DNA of 64,000 nt. Source: a virus. A model generated the notes under the pieces. The model did no database searches, was not told the origin of the DNA, and saw nothing but the letters and a program-made list of their open reading frames with translations. The stretch spans positions 17,949-81,948 of the IMG/VR virus record IMGVR_UViG_3300032286_001864; one strand, 5' to 3'. Shown piece after piece: positions 48,091 to 54,995 of the stretch; position 1 is the stretch's first letter, and every line of letters starts with the position of its first letter. The translations under genes were made by a program, and so were the position numbers.

Positions 48091-48510
48091 GCGGAGGATG
48101 AGCGGCAGGGAACGCGGAGGCCTACTGCCCAGACGAACCGCCGCACGGATGCGGCGATCCTGACGGAGGTACTTGGCGCGGTCGTGCGCCAAGCGACGGG
48201 CAGCTGTGCCAGATGCGTCATCACTTTTGCATTGATAGACCTCGTCTAGCCGCCAGTCGGAGACATCGGACCAGTCGCATTCAGCGGAGAAGTCCTCGCA
48301 CTCCCAGACGGTGTAGACAGGGTTCGGGTTGGGCTCAAGGTCCGTAGCGGAGACAAAGACTTCGGCCTGGACCCAGTAACCGCCGTCGTGGTCGTCAAGC
48401 GTGTAGCTGATGTCGTCGGGGTCGAGGGGGTCGGGGGGAGGTAGTCGAACTTCCGCGTTGTTGTATTCGTGCTGGACGCACTCGCGGATGCGTTGGCTAA
48501 GCGTGGTCAT
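48073..48510 (-). CDS. Paralogue family protein (full length)
   Basis: 145 residues. YTLDDHDGGYWVQAEVFVSATDLEPNPNPVYTVWECED aligns with residues of 49738-50175. The central acidic region and a basic RRIRAAVRLGSRPPRSLPL tail follow. Function unknown; acidic first half suggests a mimic or binding protein. Confidence 0.6.
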   Translation of the reverse strand: MTTLSQRIRECVQHEYNNAEVRLPPPDPLDPDDISYTLDDHDGGYWVQAEVFVSATDLEPNPNPVYTVWECEDFSAECDWSDVSDWRLDEVYQCKSDDASGTAARRLAHDRAKYLRQDRRIRAAVRLGSRPPRSLPLILRPGSSR

Positions 48511-49073
48511 GAGGTAGACGCTGAGGGAACAGAAGATCCCACCAGCTCAGCCCACTTGATCTGGCGGGCGTTGAGCCGGAGGTAGTTGTTGAGCAGCAGG
48601 CCCTTGCGGCCCAGGTCTGCGGTGACGGTGTAGGTGGCTTCGTAGCCGGGGAAGCGCTCGTCATCGAGGCGGATCTTCTGACCGACAGCGGGCCGTGGCC
48701 GCTTGCGCTGCTGCTTGAGTGCATCGTGATGCTCGCGGACCCAGTGGCGCCAGCTCTTGCCACTGCCGGCGTGGTTGCGGTTACAACCCTGGGGCTCCGG
48801 CGCTTGCTTAAGGAACTTGAGTGGGCAGCTGTGGTAGTAGGGGCCGCAGGATTCGTCCATGTCCTTGTAGCCCCAGCAGCCGTCGTGGCACTCGAGCAAG
48901 AAGAGAAGGATGAAGGGCTCTTGTCCCCCCGGCTGGGCCAGGGCCCAGAGGCAGTTGCCCCGAAGTGAATGGTCCAGCAAAGTGCAGGTGGAGCTTGATG
49001 TGAAGTTGCGCGCCAAGAGTTCCTTGACGTAGTTCGCCTTGGAGGTCGGGTGAGTGTCGAATAGCCAGCCCAT
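48507..49073 (-). CDS. DUF6927-like protein
   Basis: 188 residues from ATG 49073. GWLFDTHPTSKANYVKELL, LDHSLRGNCLWAL, LLECHDGCWGYKDMDESCGPYYHSCPLKFL fit DUF6927 (small phage/plasmid family). The C-terminal half (PAVGQKIRLDDERFPGYEATYTV; RKGLLLNNYLRLNARQIKW) is a small beta domain. Unknown biochemical role. Confidence 0.75.
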   Translation of the reverse strand: MGWLFDTHPTSKANYVKELLARNFTSSSTCTLLDHSLRGNCLWALAQPGGQEPFILLFLLECHDGCWGYKDMDESCGPYYHSCPLKFLKQAPEPQGCNRNHAGSGKSWRHWVREHHDALKQQRKRPRPAVGQKIRLDDERFPGYEATYTVTADLGRKGLLLNNYLRLNARQIKWAELVGSSVPSASTS

Positions 49074-49077
49074 GGGT

Positions 49078-49434
49078 TCAGAGAGGAGAGGATTCAGAAG
49101 GTGCGTCGGCATGGAAGTCGTCGCCGATGGCGCGGCCCGTATCGCGCACCATGTCAGCCACTGCTTCTATGTGGTCGGAGCTCCACTGCTCGTTGTCGAG
49201 TAACGAGGCAACAGCGTCGAGAGCCCGGGACTCTTTGCTGTCAGGTGGCGACCAAGCTTCAAGGTCGATGCCGTAGATGTCGGCCAGCTCGCAACGGTCG
49301 GTGTCGCTGCCTTCGTCGAGCATCGACTCTTCGAGGCCTTCGGGAAGGTCATCAAGTTCAATCAGCACGGCGTGTGCTGCGTTGAAGAACGTCCCGGACG
49401 TGCAGTCCAGGACGACATAGCGGGAAAGGTCCAT
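49078..49434 (-). CDS. Acidic hypothetical protein
   Basis: 118 residues. VVLDCTSGTFFNAAHAVLIELDDLPEGLEESMLDEGSD, then ELADIYGIDLEAW and a helical end. It resembles small conserved phage proteins that begin RYVVLDC.TG. Pyrimidine-rich leader (CCTTTCCCCCCTC) without Shine-Dalgarno. Confidence 0.55.
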   Translation of the reverse strand: MDLSRYVVLDCTSGTFFNAAHAVLIELDDLPEGLEESMLDEGSDTDRCELADIYGIDLEAWSPPDSKESRALDAVASLLDNEQWSSDHIEAVADMVRDTGRAIGDDFHADAPSESSPL

Positions 49435-49463
49435 GAGGGGGGAAAGGAACGATGAGGGAGGAA

Positions 49464-49745
49464 CTAGAGCAGGTAACCGTCAACGATGATCGGTGAATCA
49501 GATGACGCAAACGCCGTGACAATGACGCCGTCAGTGAGCGGCTGGTCAGCAGTGATGTTGTCAAGTTGCACCCGCCGCAAGGTTTCTTCGTCGTCGGATT
49601 CCAGCGCGACGGAAATCATCTCGGCGCGGTAGTCTTCCTCGGCTTGCGTCTTGGTGCACCGCTCTGGCGTTGCGTAGAGAGTGTCGTCACCGTCGTAGGG
49701 GATACGGCCACTGACGAGCCAGTAGAGAAGGGGTTCTTCAGGCAT
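49464..49745 (-). CDS. Hypothetical 93-residue protein
   Basis: PLLYWLVSGRIPYDGDDTLYATPERCTKTQAEEDYRAEM, then ETLRRVQLDNITADQPLTDGVIVTAFASSDSPI. Start overlaps the upstream stop by 8 nt. Unknown. Confidence 0.55.
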   Translation of the reverse strand: MPEEPLLYWLVSGRIPYDGDDTLYATPERCTKTQAEEDYRAEMISVALESDDEETLRRVQLDNITADQPLTDGVIVTAFASSDSPIIVDGYLL

Positions 49746-50175
49746 GAGGAGGAGGGGATTCAGTGAAGTGCTTGATCGGCAGTGGACACTTGCCGCTGGG
49801 CCTGACAGCCACGAAGGCGCAGGGGTAGGTGTTGCGCAGGTGGCGGGCGTAGGTGTGCGCGTGGAGGCGTGCGCCCTTGCCGTCGGGGTCGTCATCACAG
49901 GTGAAAGACTGGTCGAAGGTCCAGACCCAGTTGTCGCCAAGGAAGGTGCCACCCGGAGCTGGCCCGAGATCCTCCTGCTCCCCAATCCAGACGTCGTAAG
50001 TCGGACCGGGAACGGGTTCGAGTTCGTCGTCACGCACGAAGATCAGTGCCTTGACCCAGGCGCCGTCAATGACGTCGCTGTCTTCGATGATGTCGAGAAC
50101 ATCGACGTCATCGTCACCAGCGAACTTGCCCCGGGCGGCCTTGATGTACTTGGTGTAGCGGTCGTAGTCAATCAT
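49738..50175 (-). CDS. Paralogue family protein (full length)
   Basis: 145 residues. YTKYIKAARGKFAGDDDVDVLD, GAWVKALIFVRDDELEPVPGPTYDVWIGEQED, then WTFDQSFTCDDDPDGKGARLHAHTYARHLRNTYPCAFVAVRP. Close relative of 50168 (truncated) and more distant relative of 48073. Strongly acidic N-terminal half. Unknown function. Confidence 0.65.
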   Translation of the reverse strand: MIDYDRYTKYIKAARGKFAGDDDVDVLDIIEDSDVIDGAWVKALIFVRDDELEPVPGPTYDVWIGEQEDLGPAPGGTFLGDNWVWTFDQSFTCDDDPDGKGARLHAHTYARHLRNTYPCAFVAVRPSGKCPLPIKHFTESPPPHA

Positions 50176-50353
50176 TCAAACATCTCACGGGTTCGAGTTC
50201 GTCGTCATGCACGAAGACTCGGGCGTTGACCCAGGCGCCGAGAACGTCGTCGCAGGCTTCAACGTCAGCGTTGTTGTGAATGACGACGTCGTTGTCGCCA
50301 GGGAACTTGCCCTGGGCGGCCTTGATGTAGCGGTCGTGGTCGTAGTCAGTCAT
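50168..50353 (-). CDS. Truncated paralogue with recombination scar
   Basis: 61 residues. YIKAAQGKFPGDNDV, then LGAWVNARVFVHDDELEPV, ends abruptly with RCLND. The last codons come from GTGAGATGTTTGAATGA, which in another frame encodes EMFE-stop, the end of the 50703 protein. A partial copy was therefore joined to a remnant of another gene end. Confidence 0.65.
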   Translation of the reverse strand: MTDYDHDRYIKAAQGKFPGDNDVVIHNNADVEACDDVLGAWVNARVFVHDDELEPVRCLND

Positions 50354-50706
50354 CAGTTCTGTGCCTCGATTTCGAGTTCGTTGTCGCCAGCAAAGCCGCT
50401 CATCTCGAACTCAAGTTCTTCGGCGATGGACTCGGCTGGGCAAGGGAACATTGCCGCGAGGCGGGCTGAATGATTGGTGCTGGAGGAAGAAGCCTTGCTC
50501 GTGCAAGGCCGGTGAAGAGGTTGCAGGTAAATGTGGTTTTCGACGCGCAGAGCCTTGGCTGCTCGCTGGATGGCTTGCTCAAGGTAGGTGCTTTCCTCTG
50601 AAGTGAGTTCACCGCGCTCATCGCGCAGCTCCAACTCAGTGAAGGCACCGTCAATGACGGCCCAGCGAAGCTCGCTTTTCCGTGCGCGAGTAAGAAAGTT
50701 GATCAT
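50353..50706 (-). CDS. Hypothetical 117-residue protein
   Basis: LTRARKSELRWAVIDGAFTELELRDERGELTSEESTYLEQAIQRAAKAL, Ser-rich centre, acidic end (AGDNELEIEAQN). One-base overlap with the downstream gene, 4 nt with the upstream. Unknown. Confidence 0.55.
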   Translation of the reverse strand: MINFLTRARKSELRWAVIDGAFTELELRDERGELTSEESTYLEQAIQRAAKALRVENHIYLQPLHRPCTSKASSSSTNHSARLAAMFPCPAESIAEELEFEMSGFAGDNELEIEAQN

Positions 50707-51017
50707 TCGAACATCTCATCGAAGCCAGCCTTATCTACGTCGAAACGCTGGACCGCTACGACGTTGCCCGCCTGGTCGTCCGTGTCGTCGTCGCTCTCGT
50801 CGTCATCGAGGTCGAAGTCACCGCTGTCGATGCGGTTGACGACCCACTCCCAGTAGCCCAGGCGGGTGTCTTCGTTGGCGACTTCTTCGGCCCAGGCGCC
50901 GACTTCGTGCTGGGGGTGCTCACCCCAGGCGCCGCCGAAGTGAGCGGCAAGATCAAGGGCTTCAAGAGCGAGGCTGACCTGCTCCTTGACCGCTGTGATG
51001 GTGAATTGGATGCTCAT
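50703..51017 (-). CDS. Very acidic hypothetical protein
   Basis: 104 residues. FTITAVKEQVSLALEALDLAAHFGGAWGEHP followed by an Asp stretch (DFDLDDDESDDDTDDQ) and DEMFE end. DNA-mimic-like charge; function unknown. Confidence 0.55.
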   Translation of the reverse strand: MSIQFTITAVKEQVSLALEALDLAAHFGGAWGEHPQHEVGAWAEEVANEDTRLGYWEWVVNRIDSGDFDLDDDESDDDTDDQAGNVVAVQRFDVDKAGFDEMFE

Positions 51018-51625
51018 GATTCAGGAGCTGCAGTGGTTGGTGGATTGATCCGCGGTGCCGTGCAGTAGCGCAGCAGCCGCTTGTCGGCCTTGATCGTGGG
51101 CCGAAGCACGAGACTGTCATCGGCCCAGTGGTCGTCAAAGGCTTGAGCGAATGCCCTGCGGCACTGCTCGCCCCAGTGGGAACGCCCAGCATTCGGGTCC
51201 TTGACAACTATCCGATCGTGAACCTTGTGCCAGTCGGGGGCGAGCAGGTCGGCCAGGTCGGAGAAAGCTCCCATGGCGGACCACCAGAGGCTGGAAAGGT
51301 TGCACGTATCGAGCGTGCCGACGTAGTCGGTCATCGGCCGAAGCTTGATGAGGGCGTAAGCGGGGTCGATGGCCTCCGAGCGATCCCACCAGAAGCAAAC
51401 GTCGTTGTTGCCGGGGTCGACAACCGCCAGGCGCATGCGCCAATTGGCGGTGCTGTGGTCCTTCCTGTAGCGCTCCATCAGTGGGATGAACGCCGTGGCC
51501 AGGCCGGCGTCGTGAACGATTGTCTGCACCAGGTCAACCCTGGGCAAGCTGTGAAAGTCGGAGAGAGAATGATGCTCAAGTAGACTGGCCTTGAGCTTGG
51601 TTGCTTGTGCTTTGTTGATGGGCAT
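51014..51625 (-). CDS. Hypothetical 203-residue protein
   Basis: Helical N-terminus (NKAQATKLKASLLEHHSLSDFHSLPRVDLVQTIVHDAG), then WRMRLAVVDPGNNDVCFWWDRSEA and a Trp-rich region (LSSLWWSAMGAFSDLADLLAPDW). No known family. Start overlaps the upstream gene by 50 nt. Confidence 0.55.
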   Translation of the reverse strand: MPINKAQATKLKASLLEHHSLSDFHSLPRVDLVQTIVHDAGLATAFIPLMERYRKDHSTANWRMRLAVVDPGNNDVCFWWDRSEAIDPAYALIKLRPMTDYVGTLDTCNLSSLWWSAMGAFSDLADLLAPDWHKVHDRIVVKDPNAGRSHWGEQCRRAFAQAFDDHWADDSLVLRPTIKADKRLLRYCTAPRINPPTTAAPES

Positions 51626-52208
51626 CAGAGGGGAAGATTGAGTTTGGTTTCCAGACGTAGGCGACTTGATAGGACTCGACGTCGAGTGGCATCACCGGCA
51701 GTCCCGTGAAGCGATGAAAGGCGACAAGGGCAGAGCTGTTACTGCCGCCGATGTGCCAGTCGTATGGACCCTGAGGGGTAGAAGTCAGCTTCCAGTCGTA
51801 GACGTGGAAGGTGGTGCCGTCGTTGCAACGGAAGGCCCACTCGACGGTGACCTTGTCGCCGCGGTGAGTGTGCGGCTGCCCCAACAGGACGACGAGGTTG
51901 TCGTAGGTCGTGTGGCAGTAACCCTTGAGGCAGCCGTTGGGATGAGGTGCTTTGCCGAGGACGGCTAGGTGGTGGAGCTTGGGGTCGCTGATTTCAACCC
52001 ATTCGACGTGGCTGGTGCAGTTGACGCTGTAGTCCTCGATTCCGTAACGCTCGAGAGGCGAGTCACCGACAAGCTCGCGTAACATGTGGTCGTGGTTCCA
52101 TTCACCAGGAGCGGTGAAAAAGGATTCGTAGGTTATGCGAACAGTGAGCGTGATCTCACTGCAGCGAACTCCGGGTTCGGGGTAGTGGTCGATGGATTTG
52201 GTTTCCAT
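51576..52208 (-). CDS. Hypothetical beta-rich protein
   Basis: 210 residues from ATG 52208. VRCSEITLTVRITYESFFTAPGEWNHDHMLRELVGDSP, then VEWVEISDPK, and WAFRCNDGTTFHVYDWKLTSTPQGPYDWHIGG. The last segment recalls small phage proteins with 'fYDWK' motifs. Unknown. Confidence 0.55.
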   Translation of the reverse strand: METKSIDHYPEPGVRCSEITLTVRITYESFFTAPGEWNHDHMLRELVGDSPLERYGIEDYSVNCTSHVEWVEISDPKLHHLAVLGKAPHPNGCLKGYCHTTYDNLVVLLGQPHTHRGDKVTVEWAFRCNDGTTFHVYDWKLTSTPQGPYDWHIGGSNSSALVAFHRFTGLPVMPLDVESYQVAYVWKPNSIFPSDAHQQSTSNQAQGQST

Positions 52209-52241
52209 TGCAAGGAGTGGATGATGGTTAAGCAAACAAGT

Positions 52242-52574
52242 TCATGGCTGCTGCGCCACCCAGAACTCGTGGAGTTCAGCGACGTCACGAATGGCTGCCG
52301 ATGCTTCCGGGTGGTCGGGCCCCCCCTGCTGGTTCCAGAAAACTGAGAACGGGCACTGTCGGAGCCAGTCAACGAACTGCGCAGGCGTGTAGCCGAGTTG
52401 GACGAGGACCATCTCTGCCTGGTCGCGGGAGAGGTAGCCACCATCGTCGGCTTGCTCGATGATTGGCCGCCAGAGGTCGACTTCGGGTAGCAATTCAATG
52501 GAATCGAGAATGGTTTCCTTGGGCGTGCGGATGCGGAAGGGCGCCCGGCCTTTTTCGTGATTGACGGCGGTCAT
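52242..52574 (-). CDS. Hypothetical 110-residue protein
   Basis: TPKETILDSIELLPEVDLWRPIIEQADDGGYLSRDQAEMVLVQLGYTPAQFVDWLRQ: helical. ATGA overlap upstream. Unknown. Confidence 0.55.
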   Translation of the reverse strand: MTAVNHEKGRAPFRIRTPKETILDSIELLPEVDLWRPIIEQADDGGYLSRDQAEMVLVQLGYTPAQFVDWLRQCPFSVFWNQQGGPDHPEASAAIRDVAELHEFWVAQQP

Positions 52575-53125
52575 GCTGGCTGCGGTAACGGGTCGAAGTA
52601 GCCGTCTCTCACCATTTCGTCGTGATAGAAATCCCGAAGCTGATCCCAATCGTGCTCACCGGCGAGGCGATGAACCTCGGATAGCAGTCGGTCGCGGTCC
52701 CATTCCTCTGAAACGCTCTTGAGCCAGGCGTAGGGATGCGACCAGCGGTATTGGTCAGGGATGACCGGGCAAATCTTGCCCTCCCATTGGCCGGCAAACT
52801 TGCGGGTGATCGCTTCCAGCATCCAGTAGATAGTGCTGCAGTTGGAGGCACGCCAGTCCTGGACGATCTCCTCGGGCTCGTTGCCCAGGACGATCGAGAG
52901 CGTGGCTGTTTTCCCGTCCAGCGTGATCTTCAGGGTGGACGTATCGACAGCAGTGATAGCTGCGGCTGCCTGTTGGCGGATCGATAAATAGTCGCCGGCA
53001 TGTTCGGGCGACGGCAGTTGCGTGGTATCTCCGCCGTCGTCAACCCAAAGCAAGCGGGCGCCGCCCTCTTCGGTGAGCAGGCGCAGTAAGTCGAGGACCA
53101 CGGGGGTCCAGTTGTTACGGGGCAT
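52571..53125 (-). CDS. Hypothetical 184-residue protein
   Basis: VLDLLRLLTEEGGARLLWVDDGGDTTQLPSPEH, STLKITLDGKTATLSIVLGNEPEEIVQDWRASN, then a helical C-terminus. Mixed fold; unknown role. Confidence 0.55.
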   Translation of the reverse strand: MPRNNWTPVVLDLLRLLTEEGGARLLWVDDGGDTTQLPSPEHAGDYLSIRQQAAAAITAVDTSTLKITLDGKTATLSIVLGNEPEEIVQDWRASNCSTIYWMLEAITRKFAGQWEGKICPVIPDQYRWSHPYAWLKSVSEEWDRDRLLSEVHRLAGEHDWDQLRDFYHDEMVRDGYFDPLPQPA

Positions 53126-53137
53126 GACGAGCAAGGG

Positions 53138-53521
53138 TTACAAGGGAGTAGGTTCAGAGTCGACAGGAAGGACTTCGCTGAGTCGGCTGTGCAGCAGGCG
53201 CGCCGGCTTACTGGCCCAGCGCGGACAGTGGAGCAGTTCGAGGTAGTGCTCAAGCGTTGGCACGAAGCCGAGGTCTTCGAGGATGTGCTGATGCGCTAGC
53301 AGGGAGGTCGGGACTTGGCGCCCTTTGCTGTTGGTGATGGTGTCGCCGAACAGCGCGATGGCATCTTGGATGCCCTGGGTGTGATGAGCGAGCATCCGAT
53401 GCAGCAGCCGGTCGGTGCCGACGCGACCTCGGTCCATCCACTGATGGAACTTGTGATAGTCCTCAGGCGCGCCGCCGAAAGCATTGGCGCTGCTGACGGC
53501 GTGGTAGTGGTAGTGAGACAT
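53138..53521 (-). CDS. DUF6915-like protein
   Basis: 127 residues. HYHYHAVSSANAFGGAPEDYHKFHQWMDRGR, LHRMLAHHTQGIQDAIALFGDTITNSKGRQVPTSLLAHQHILEDLGFVPTLEHYLE match the DUF6915 pattern (H...A.KFGG.PEDY..IH.W.D......D.RHRA..HH..GI......FG..I.NS.GK.V..R...EQH...D.G..P). Function unknown in phages and bacteria. Confidence 0.8.
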   Translation of the reverse strand: MSHYHYHAVSSANAFGGAPEDYHKFHQWMDRGRVGTDRLLHRMLAHHTQGIQDAIALFGDTITNSKGRQVPTSLLAHQHILEDLGFVPTLEHYLELLHCPRWASKPARLLHSRLSEVLPVDSEPTPL

Positions 53522-54072
53522 CAATAGGTGTAGGAGGTATCGGTTGTCGACTCGTAGCGTTCGCTGTGCTCAAGGTTGACCCGGATCTCATCGGAGTCGC
53601 CGTCAGTGGAGACAGAGACGGTGCCGAAACCGCCTTCGTTGATCTCAAAACCAGGGTTTTCGCCGTAGGCGATGTCCCAACCAATGCGGTCTAGAGCGTC
53701 TGCGATGTTTTCATTGCGGAGCTCTTCGTCGTGAACCCACTCGCGGCGCTCGTTGCACCAGTGCCCCTTACGAGCTGTGTGGCCACAGGCGATTTCGTCG
53801 GGAAGAACCTCCGAGTCGTCAACCTCTAGGTTGGTCGAGTGCGTCCAAACATTGCAGTTTGAGCCAAAGCGAGTTGATTCGACCTGGCCGCTATCACCGC
53901 AACCGTTGTAGCTGATCTCGATGCGCTGCAGGTCGGGGTACTTGGTGCGCAAGTAGGCAAAGATTGCCCGCAACTGCAAGACACATTGGTCTTTTTCGGA
54001 GCTCAGGTTTTCGTAGTGTTGCTGAATCTGTTTGGCAATGTCGAGATACTGAGTGGCGTTGGTTTCGGTCAT
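53521..54072 (-). CDS. DUF6878-like protein
   Basis: 183 residues. IEISYNGCGDSGQVESTRF and ADALDRIGWDIAYGENPGFEINEGGFGTVSV fit the DUF6878 pattern (V...YsG.GDSGq.........; E.f.y..L...H.GWE.N.G..G...). It follows a pyrimidine-rich leader (TTCCCTAACCTCCTCCTTCC) and a hairpin, so it starts a sub-unit. Unknown role. Confidence 0.7.
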   Translation of the reverse strand: MTETNATQYLDIAKQIQQHYENLSSEKDQCVLQLRAIFAYLRTKYPDLQRIEISYNGCGDSGQVESTRFGSNCNVWTHSTNLEVDDSEVLPDEIACGHTARKGHWCNERREWVHDEELRNENIADALDRIGWDIAYGENPGFEINEGGFGTVSVSTDGDSDEIRVNLEHSERYESTTDTSYTY

Positions 54073-54108
54073 GGAAGGAGGAGGTTAGGGAACAGGGAGG
54101 ACAAGCAA

Positions 54109-54148
54109 CCCCACCCAGCAACACAGGCATGTGCACTGCTGAGTGGGG
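54109..54148 (-). terminator. Hairpin containing the 17-nt repeat, copy 1
   Basis: Arms CCCCACTCAGCA and TGCTGGGTGGGG (one G-T pair) around a 16-nt loop on the minus strand; ATGTGCACTGCTGAGTG lies at 54129-54145 (plus strand). No T-tract, so terminator or RNA-processing site. Confidence 0.55.
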
Positions 54149-54159
54149 CCAAAAACAAA

Positions 54160-54315
54160 TCAGAGACTGCGAGGTATGCCCGCCAGGGCAACGAGCGTCA
54201 GCAGGGCGGCGGCGGGGAGAGAGGCCGGCCACCAAAGGAGTAGCGACGCAATGGCGAGGTATAAGAGGAGTAGAGCGAGGGCGACACGAAACGCCAGTGG
54301 ATTGAAGTCGTTCAT
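54160..54315 (-). CDS. 51-residue membrane protein
   Basis: ATG 54315 to TGA 54160. Two hydrophobic stretches (VALALLLLYLAIASLLLWW and ASLPAAALLTLVALAGI) form two transmembrane helices. Leader CTCTCTGTTCCCTAGCTCTCTCC matches the block's pyrimidine leader. The hairpin follows its stop. Confidence 0.65.
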   Translation of the reverse strand: MNDFNPLAFRVALALLLLYLAIASLLLWWPASLPAAALLTLVALAGIPRSL

Positions 54316-54348
54316 GCCAGGAGAGAGCTAGGGAACAGAGAGGGGAGA

Positions 54349-54621
54349 TCAGGAGTGAAGAACGTGATGGAGGTGCTTGAAGTCAGTGGTATGAGCGATC
54401 ATGGCCAGGTCGTGCAGCTCGCTACCGAGATCTTCGATGGAAGCGAGCGCGTCTGGCCCATAAGAGTCCTCATCTTCGATGCTACAAAGAAGACTGAGGA
54501 GTTCTTCGCCAATACCCTTGACTCGGCGCGCTTTGCGTCGCAAGCGATTGACGTAGACCTTGGTGGCTTTGTCAGTGTCGAGCTGGGTCGCGTAAAGGCC
54601 CGGGGTCACATAGTCGTTCAT
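54349..54621 (-). CDS. Hypothetical 90-residue helical protein
   Basis: TDKATKVYVNRLRRKARRVKGIGEELLSLLCSIEDEDSYGPDALASIEDLG. Basic then acidic. One-base overlap with the zinc-ribbon gene. Confidence 0.55.
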   Translation of the reverse strand: MNDYVTPGLYATQLDTDKATKVYVNRLRRKARRVKGIGEELLSLLCSIEDEDSYGPDALASIEDLGSELHDLAMIAHTTDFKHLHHVLHS

Positions 54622-54995
54622 TACTTGGCAGGGGGTAGGTTTCGCTTGAGGACGGCAAGGCTGCGCTCGATGCGATCGATCTGATCGATCATTGCTGCTC
54701 GCCTGAGTCGTTCGGCGCGGTTATCGTCGGGTGTCTTGGCGACTGCCTCGCCGACCAGTTGCTCCCGAGTGGAGTAACGAGTACCGCACCGGCGGCAGAA
54801 GCAGCGGCGATAGATTGAACCGCCGCTACGGGGCCGCGACTCGATGACGCCGCGCTCGATCGAGCCGCAGTCGGGACAGGGCGTCCCGACTGCGGCATAG
54901 CGCTGGCACTCATGCGACGAAGAGTCCTGCGAGTAGCCGGGTGACGACTCTGGAGAAGATCTCGCCTTCGGCGCGCTCGTGGCTGACTTCGCCAT
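54621..54995 (-). CDS. NrdR-like zinc-ribbon protein, second copy
   Basis: The core is PCPDCGSIERGVIESRPRSGG, then YRRCFCRRCGTRYSTREQLVG: CxxC, RR, CxxC, R.ST.E as in NrdR and related ribbons. A helical tail follows (MIDQIDRIERSLAVLKRNLP). No start codon lies near the core; ATG 54995 gives 124 residues and overlaps the GHKL gene end by 86 nt, so the true start may be non-standard. Confidence 0.6.
   Translation of the reverse strand: MAKSATSAPKARSSPESSPGYSQDSSSHECQRYAAVGTPCPDCGSIERGVIESRPRSGGSIYRRCFCRRCGTRYSTREQLVGEAVAKTPDDNRAERLRRAAMIDQIDRIERSLAVLKRNLPPAK

Noticed and set aside
54689-54913. Frame starting MSASAMPQSGR
   Set aside because: Alternative frame of the zinc-ribbon gene; loses all cysteines and is Ala/Ser-rich shadow.
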